Notes under the pieces: generated by a model
The model's input: the letters and a program-made list of their open reading frames with translations, nothing else
Told to the model about the DNA's origin: nothing
The model's database searches: none
Position numbers and translations under genes: made by a program
Shown: positions 60,801 through 64,000 of the stretch, piece by piece
Position numbering within the stretch: position 1 is the first letter of the stretch
Layout: each line of letters opens with the position of its first letter
DNA from: Echinicola rosea
GTDB lineage: Bacteria > Bacteroidota > Bacteroidia > Cytophagales > Cyclobacteriaceae
Reading direction: 5' to 3'
Assembly: GCF_005281475.1 (NCBI RefSeq)
Contig: NZ_CP040106.1
Coordinates: 1,493,501-1,557,500 of the forward strand
Length of the DNA stretch: 64,000 bases

Positions 60801-61562
60801 CTTGATTTCAAAGTAATCTTCAAATTTCCCGGTTATTCCTTTCAGTCCATGGTCTGCCAAAAAGGCCTTCATCATCTTGGACCTGGCAGCGGGAATCGCA
60901 TAGTTTAGTTCAGTGGGGTATTGTTGTATCCGTTCATAAAACCATAAAAAGGCATTTTTGATCAAAATATCCCTTTGATAATTACATGACAATACGATCT
61001 TATCCTTCTTAATATCAACGGAGAGCTCGTAGAGATGGGAATAATCGGACAAATGGTAAACGAAATGATTGGGGGTGATCGCTATATTTTCCAATCTGCA
61101 CTCCCACCCGCTATAGTCGCCAATAAATTCCAGGTTTTTCAGCAATACGCTGGGGTCATTTTTATCCAGACCAACCTCCATAGGGTTCATGGGGTTCAAG
61201 GCTTTTTCTTTTGTCTTTTTGGGAATGCGGATAGTACGATTCTTATGATCCAAAAGATATAGCAAAGCCGCTGCAGTATGCTTACATTCTAAATTTTCCT
61301 CGAAGTAGATACAATCGCAAGATGCTATGTCTCCTTCCCAAAAATCCATCTGCGCTTCTGCTCCATCAAGGGTGACTTCAACTTCATAAAAAGGCTGGGC
61401 ATTCCCTTCTACCAAAAAGTTGAATGCTCGATAATAGGCGTTCACATTGTTCAGTTCGCAAGCGCCATTTTGAAAAAGCTGTTTTCCTCTTTGGAGAATA
61501 GTTGGGGAAAAATAGTCCAGTTCTATTCTTATACAGGTGATTTCCTCAGTTGTTAACTTCAT
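57828..61562 (-). CDS. SWIM-domain SNF2-family helicase
   Basis: This 1244-residue protein is a Swi2/Snf2-type DNA-dependent ATPase. It has an N-terminal SWIM zinc motif (ASCDCIYFEENLECKHTAAA near residue 80-95). About 680 residues of unknown alpha/beta sequence follow. The ATPase core has GWGGILADDMGLGKTLQLIA near residue 810, LIVADESQAIKNVSSRRHRS near 905 and the C-terminal motifs KILIFSQFVKMLELITERLK and ENQAIDRCYRMGQKNNVFAY near 1180. SWIM-SNF2 proteins probably remodel protein-DNA complexes in transcription or repair, but their exact role in Bacteroidota is unknown. prmC follows in the same direction. Confidence 0.92.
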   Translation of the reverse strand: MKLTTEEITCIRIELDYFSPTILQRGKQLFQNGACELNNVNAYYRAFNFLVEGNAQPFYEVEVTLDGAEAQMDFWEGDIASCDCIYFEENLECKHTAAALLYLLDHKNRTIRIPKKTKEKALNPMNPMEVGLDKNDPSVLLKNLEFIGDYSGWECRLENIAITPNHFVYHLSDYSHLYELSVDIKKDKIVLSCNYQRDILIKNAFLWFYERIQQYPTELNYAIPAARSKMMKAFLADHGLKGITGKFEDYFEIKLSGETLYAYPKGPLEGIFKTDLFIESIDKELFSTLHSWGAGEQLLDISPKDTVEYNAGIVLITNDYSKKLATINLIKGKGTKRAPNDLNTKLDWIRDPEDESLPATEDIKELFPRLTSFNKLLTERNQDTSLFTLHEKFLSILTIGESLPLYQLTPTGHYHHYKPRPKDLQKITPLAASFEFELSREEHTYLLRPFILIENERFYVNELDERCIIYDLFVLIGQEKMAYFSTPKEHKALLYFLSNSLIRFTEKEKPAMEQGLIQRLAKDFKINYQDGLMEMDETTEHLQRHLYISEMGNFVLFRPAIQYKEGVLSYPLEKGTLIDPENNKVYLQDTEQEDQLVQHIREMHPAFTHKGSQGFFYLSFDQFMNNYWFLEAFEKLKECGIRVFGMDQLKGFKFSPHTAQVDFDLGTKPDWFEANVEVAFGNNKVKLKDLKKAVESGQNYIELGDGTIGILPEKWMKKFAMLFRSSLQDKETLRVAKTHFSLVDELADPKQHKAVLKEIAEKKERLSSFKQIENSTPSKELKAQLRHYQQEGLNWLNFLKDYGWGGILADDMGLGKTLQLIALICQIKEDKKSAPVLVVAPTTLLFNWKNELDKFAPHLDYFIHHGQRYDDPAEFKKHDVILTSYGVVINDIDLLKNINFQLIVADESQAIKNVSSRRHRSLIQLTSPLKVALSGTPIENNITELFAQMNFVNPGFFTTFAAFKRDYANPLKKADQDSLATELRKKVAPFILRRTKEEVLTELPEKTEEYLYCEMGTVQRKLYDAHRNEYRDFLKGKLEDDADENTNFYVLEGLTRLRQICDATALVKNGEPIQESAKINLLLEHILEKTGKHKILIFSQFVKMLELITERLKEENVTFTYLDGKTSLKERESRVKAFQENQENRVFLISLKAGGTGLNLTAADYVYIVDPWWNPATENQAIDRCYRMGQKNNVFAYRMVCKNTVEEKILQLQAAKMKLSKDIIGEGGSILSALTKESLLELFS

Positions 61563-61743
61563 GTGATTCTTGTAAAGAAATTAGCTTTTTAGCAGCTGCA
61601 AAATAAGTTGAAATAATGAACATGAAAAGAAGCGACAAATCAATTAATGGGAACGTTTCCTGATTTTCAATACCTCATCAAGAATGCGCTTTGTAATTAG
61701 TCGTTTCATGTCAAACCGGAAACCCCTATGAGAAGTTTAGTAG

Positions 61744-61915
61744 TTACCTGAGCTCGACTTAATTTTAGTATAAAAAGCGTCATACGAACCCTTTTAAGGA
61801 GGATGTGGGTTGGAAAAGGGTGTGGCAACTCGCCGCGGCGAGCTGCCACGGCTTCCACCCGCTCAGGCCTACCTCTAAGCCTCGCAGTGACGATTTTATA
61901 ATCGAACTGAGGTTA
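61744..61915 (+). repeat. MITE-like palindromic repeat family 1, copy 3
   Basis: This 172-bp copy begins TTACCTGAGCTCGACTTAAT and ends AATCGAACTGAGGTTA, with the central GTGGCA...TGCCAC palindrome. It matches copy 1 (inverted) at its ends and copy 2 in its right part. It occupies the gene-free gap of 370 bases between the SNF2 and GNAT genes. The remaining 61563-61743 shows nothing. Confidence 0.88.
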
Positions 61916-61932
61916 TTTATAAAGTTATTAAC

Positions 61933-62460
61933 TTATAAATAGTCTTCTCTAAGCTTTACAAACTGAAACATATCACCCACAGTATTGTTCTTGATAAACC
62001 CACCTTTGAGTATGGCTTCTTCTTCAAATCCCGCCTTCTGCAGTACCCGCATGCAAGGTACATTGAAGTCATAGACCGTAGCGAAGACCCGCAGGACTTC
62101 AAAGTTCTTGAAGAGATAAGGAACGAAAAGCTTGACGGCTTCTGTGGCGATACCTTGTCCCCAAAAAGGCTCGCCCAGCCAAAAGCCAAGTTCCATATTA
62201 GTGCGGAGTTCATTTTCTCCTTTGTGGATACCGATGGCGCCGACAAGAGTGCCGTCTTTTTCTATGGCAAAATTTTGAGGTGGATTGAATTTGATATTGT
62301 GCTCGATCCAGAAGCGGGCATGGTGAAGGGTATAGGGCTGGGGAAAGCTATCTTTTAAGTTTTTGGCAATGGCAGGATTGTTGGCCAAAGGGTACAGTTT
62401 GTGGAAATGCTGTCCGCCCCAGGTATTTAGCGTGATACCATGTTCTCCTTCGATTTTCAT
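61933..62460 (-). CDS. GNAT family acetyltransferase (RimJ/RimL type)
   Basis: This 175-residue cytosolic enzyme transfers an acetyl group from acetyl-CoA to an amine, perhaps the N-terminus of a protein. It has the Acetyltransf_3 pattern: KIEGEHGITLNTWGGQHFHK, then NNPAIAKNLKDSFPQPYTLH, NMELGFWLGEPFWGQGIATE with the CoA-binding loop, and RVFATVYDFNVPCMRVLQKA, GFEEEAILKGGFIKN. The ATG at 62460 is preferred because the family starts near there. The frame is open to 62511. The gene lies between a family 1 and a family 2 repeat. Confidence 0.88.
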   Translation of the reverse strand: MKIEGEHGITLNTWGGQHFHKLYPLANNPAIAKNLKDSFPQPYTLHHARFWIEHNIKFNPPQNFAIEKDGTLVGAIGIHKGENELRTNMELGFWLGEPFWGQGIATEAVKLFVPYLFKNFEVLRVFATVYDFNVPCMRVLQKAGFEEEAILKGGFIKNNTVGDMFQFVKLREDYL

Positions 62461-62550
62461 ATACAGCGTTAAGTTTTTTTGATGAACTAAATGACTTTGC
62501 ACCCACTGCATATTCTATACCTAAAATCAGCTCCTACAGAAAAAAAATGG

Positions 62551-62914
62551 TTCTATATGATTTACTGTGGGTAACTTTTATTTTGTTTGGCAAATTATAG
62601 CGTGACGATCACTTTGTTATAGTATTACTTTTTTGCTTCAGGACAAAAAAGTAACCAAAAAATCCCGCTGCGGTGAACGATTTCGGCTAAAATCAAAGCC
62701 AGCACTCGCGAAGGAAAACTCGTTCATTTGAGCAGTAAACCAACTTTTTGTGCTGATTCACGTCAGACAAGCCTGCGCCTTTTCCAGCCCACTTCTTTGA
62801 TTTCTTAACGTCAAATACCTCAAGGCAGAACAGGAAATTCCCCAGTGGAAAAGATGATGAATCAACGGTAAAATAACCGACATTTTATCTTAAGCCACTA
62901 TAATCCATATAGAG
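62551..62914 (+). repeat. MITE-like repeat family 2, copy B
   Basis: About 364 bp with inverted ends: TTCTATATGATTTACTGTGG at left and, inverted, CTCTATATGGATTATAGTGG at right. Its internal hairpin (near 62625-62655) pairs TTACTTTTTTG with CAAAAAAGTAA, where copy A has CAC and GTG, so base changes compensate. It fills the 437-base gap between the GNAT and prfA genes. Confidence 0.75.
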
Positions 62915-62948
62915 CAAAAAAAATAATGTCAAGAAAAAAGCATGGAAG

Positions 62949-64000
62949 TTAGTCTTCCATGCCGCTGTTTTTGAGTCTTTCTGCATTTTCTGCAAAGCGC
63001 AGTGCACTTGTAAATTCCTCGAGGTTACCATCCATTACATCGGGAAGGTTATAGACAGTCTTGTTTATCCGGTGATCGGTTACCCGGCTTTGGGGGTAGT
63101 TATAGGTTCTGATCTTGTCGGATCGGTCACCGCTGCCTACCATTGATTTTCGCTGGGCGCCCACCTCTTCGTTATGCTTGGCCAGCTCGATTTCATAGAT
63201 TCTGGATCGCAGTACTTTGAGGGCCTTTTCGAAGTTTTTGATTTGCGATTTTTGGTCTTGGCAAGTTACTACGATGCCGGTAGGCTCATGGGTAAGTCTC
63301 ACGGCAGAATACGTCGTGTTTACCGACTGCCCTCCTGGCCCTGATGAGCAGTAGGTGTCTTTGCGGACATCGTTCATGTCGATTTGTACATCGACATCTT
63401 CCATTTCGGGAAGAACGGCGACCGTGGCAGCAGAGGTATGTACCCTGCCCTGTGTTTCTGTGGTAGGGATCCGCTGAACCCGATGGACACCAGATTCGTA
63501 TTTGAGCATGCCATATACATCGGCGCCAGAGACTGTGCTGATGATTTCTTTGTACCCGCCTGCAGAGCCAAAGGTTAGGTCCAAGACGGTCAGGTTCCAG
63601 TTTTGCTTTTCAGCATAGCGCTCGTACATGCGGAAGATATCGCCCGCAAAAATGGCCGCCTCATCACCGCCTGTACCACTGCGGATTTCCAGGATACAAT
63701 CTTTGGAATCATTCGGGTCTTTGGGAATGAGCATTTGTTTCAGCTCTTTCTCGTATTCGGTTTCTTTTTCTTTTAGCTCATCCAGCTCTGCTTTGGCCAT
63801 TTCCCTGAAATCAGGGTCCTTTTCGGTTTCAAGTATTGCTTTTGAGCTTTTGATATTGTCCAGTACCAGTTTATATTCGTCAAAAACCTGGACGATTTTT
63901 TCCAAGTCTTTATATTCTTTGGTGAGCTTGGTGTATTTGCTCATGTCGGACATGGCGTCCGGCTGAATGATCAGCTGCCCCACTTCCTCAAATCGGTCTT
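62949..64000 (-). CDS. prfA: Peptide chain release factor 1 (5' end cut by window edge)
   Basis: RF1 terminates translation at UAA and UAG codons. The frame is open to the right edge, so the N-terminus is missing. The visible start of the frame reads DRFEEVGQLIIQPDAMSDMS, and a GTG inside it is not a true start. The GGQ catalytic motif is in DTYCSSGPGGQSVNTTYSAV. The anticodon-like recognition region includes RIPTTETQGRVHTSAATVAV with the PxT-type element in IPTTE. Its modifying enzyme PrmC is encoded at 56943-57782. Confidence 0.96.
   Translation of the reverse strand, partial: DRFEEVGQLIIQPDAMSDMSKYTKLTKEYKDLEKIVQVFDEYKLVLDNIKSSKAILETEKDPDFREMAKAELDELKEKETEYEKELKQMLIPKDPNDSKDCILEIRSGTGGDEAAIFAGDIFRMYERYAEKQNWNLTVLDLTFGSAGGYKEIISTVSGADVYGMLKYESGVHRVQRIPTTETQGRVHTSAATVAVLPEMEDVDVQIDMNDVRKDTYCSSGPGGQSVNTTYSAVRLTHEPTGIVVTCQDQKSQIKNFEKALKVLRSRIYEIELAKHNEEVGAQRKSMVGSGDRSDKIRTYNYPQSRVTDHRINKTVYNLPDVMDGNLEEFTSALRFAENAERLKNSGMED

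Overview
This window is a chromosomal segment of a Bacteroidota bacterium, most likely a Cytophagales/Cyclobacteriaceae member (Echinicola- or Algoriphagus-like; this placement is inference). The evidence is TAnnTTTG-type promoters with an upstream TTG, many SPOR-domain proteins and lipoproteins, a long SecA, the gene order rpsP-rimM-trmD-rplS with an extended S16, a bacterial GH3-family protein, a FISUMP lipoprotein and a DUF4919 protein. Both window edges cut genes: a PepSY-TM protein on the left and prfA (release factor 1) on the right.

Layout. 1-18.2 kb is core or metabolic host sequence: PepSY membrane protein, L-fuconate dehydratase, a GT39-like glycosyltransferase, RidA, fumarase C, a SPOR protein, a cyclophilin lipoprotein, the recJ-lptB-GH3 operon, a tandem universal stress protein, a 2'-5' RNA ligase-like protein and the ribosomal/tRNA-modification operon. 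A tRNA-Arg(CCT) gene at 18379-18450 is the integration site of a 14.4-kb element (18437-32849). The element is bounded by a perfect 40-bp direct repeat and carries a tyrosine recombinase at its right end. It has a long minus-strand early-type operon (HTH protein, VRR-NUC-like nuclease, DUF6291-like protein and a chain of small unknown proteins), two plus-strand lipoproteins, and one very large phage tape-measure protein. No other recognisable virion gene is present, which makes it a candidate phage satellite or a stripped prophage.

32.9-38.3 kb holds a FISUMP lipoprotein, then a tightly packed six-gene operon of small VOC, SnoaL-like, RibD-like and DinB-like proteins. The operon is divergent from a GlxA-type (DJ-1/PfpI plus AraC) regulator. 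38.4-45.3 kb holds an S1/P1 nuclease, M20 amidohydrolase, SPOR lipoprotein, secA and dapF. 45.5-54.7 kb (plus strand) holds a predicted Tat/lipoprotein superoxide dismutase, a MazG/PRA-PH-like pyrophosphohydrolase, a P1 aminopeptidase, a membrane protein-winged helix-CreD cluster with two identical-architecture operators, and a gluconate-dehydrogenase-type subunit 3 plus GMC oxidoreductase pair. 55.3-64 kb holds an autoregulated-looking TetR gene, a lipoprotein, prmC, a large SWIM-SNF2 helicase, a GNAT acetyltransferase and prfA.

Two families of dispersed, non-coding, palindromic repeats run through the host part. One is about 172 bp long (three copies) and the other about 362 bp (two copies plus a fragment). 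Both have terminal inverted repeats and look like MITEs. The signals most worth following are the tape-measure-only element, the paired TACTTTG-N5-CAAAGTA operators, the TetR twin operators and the two repeat families.
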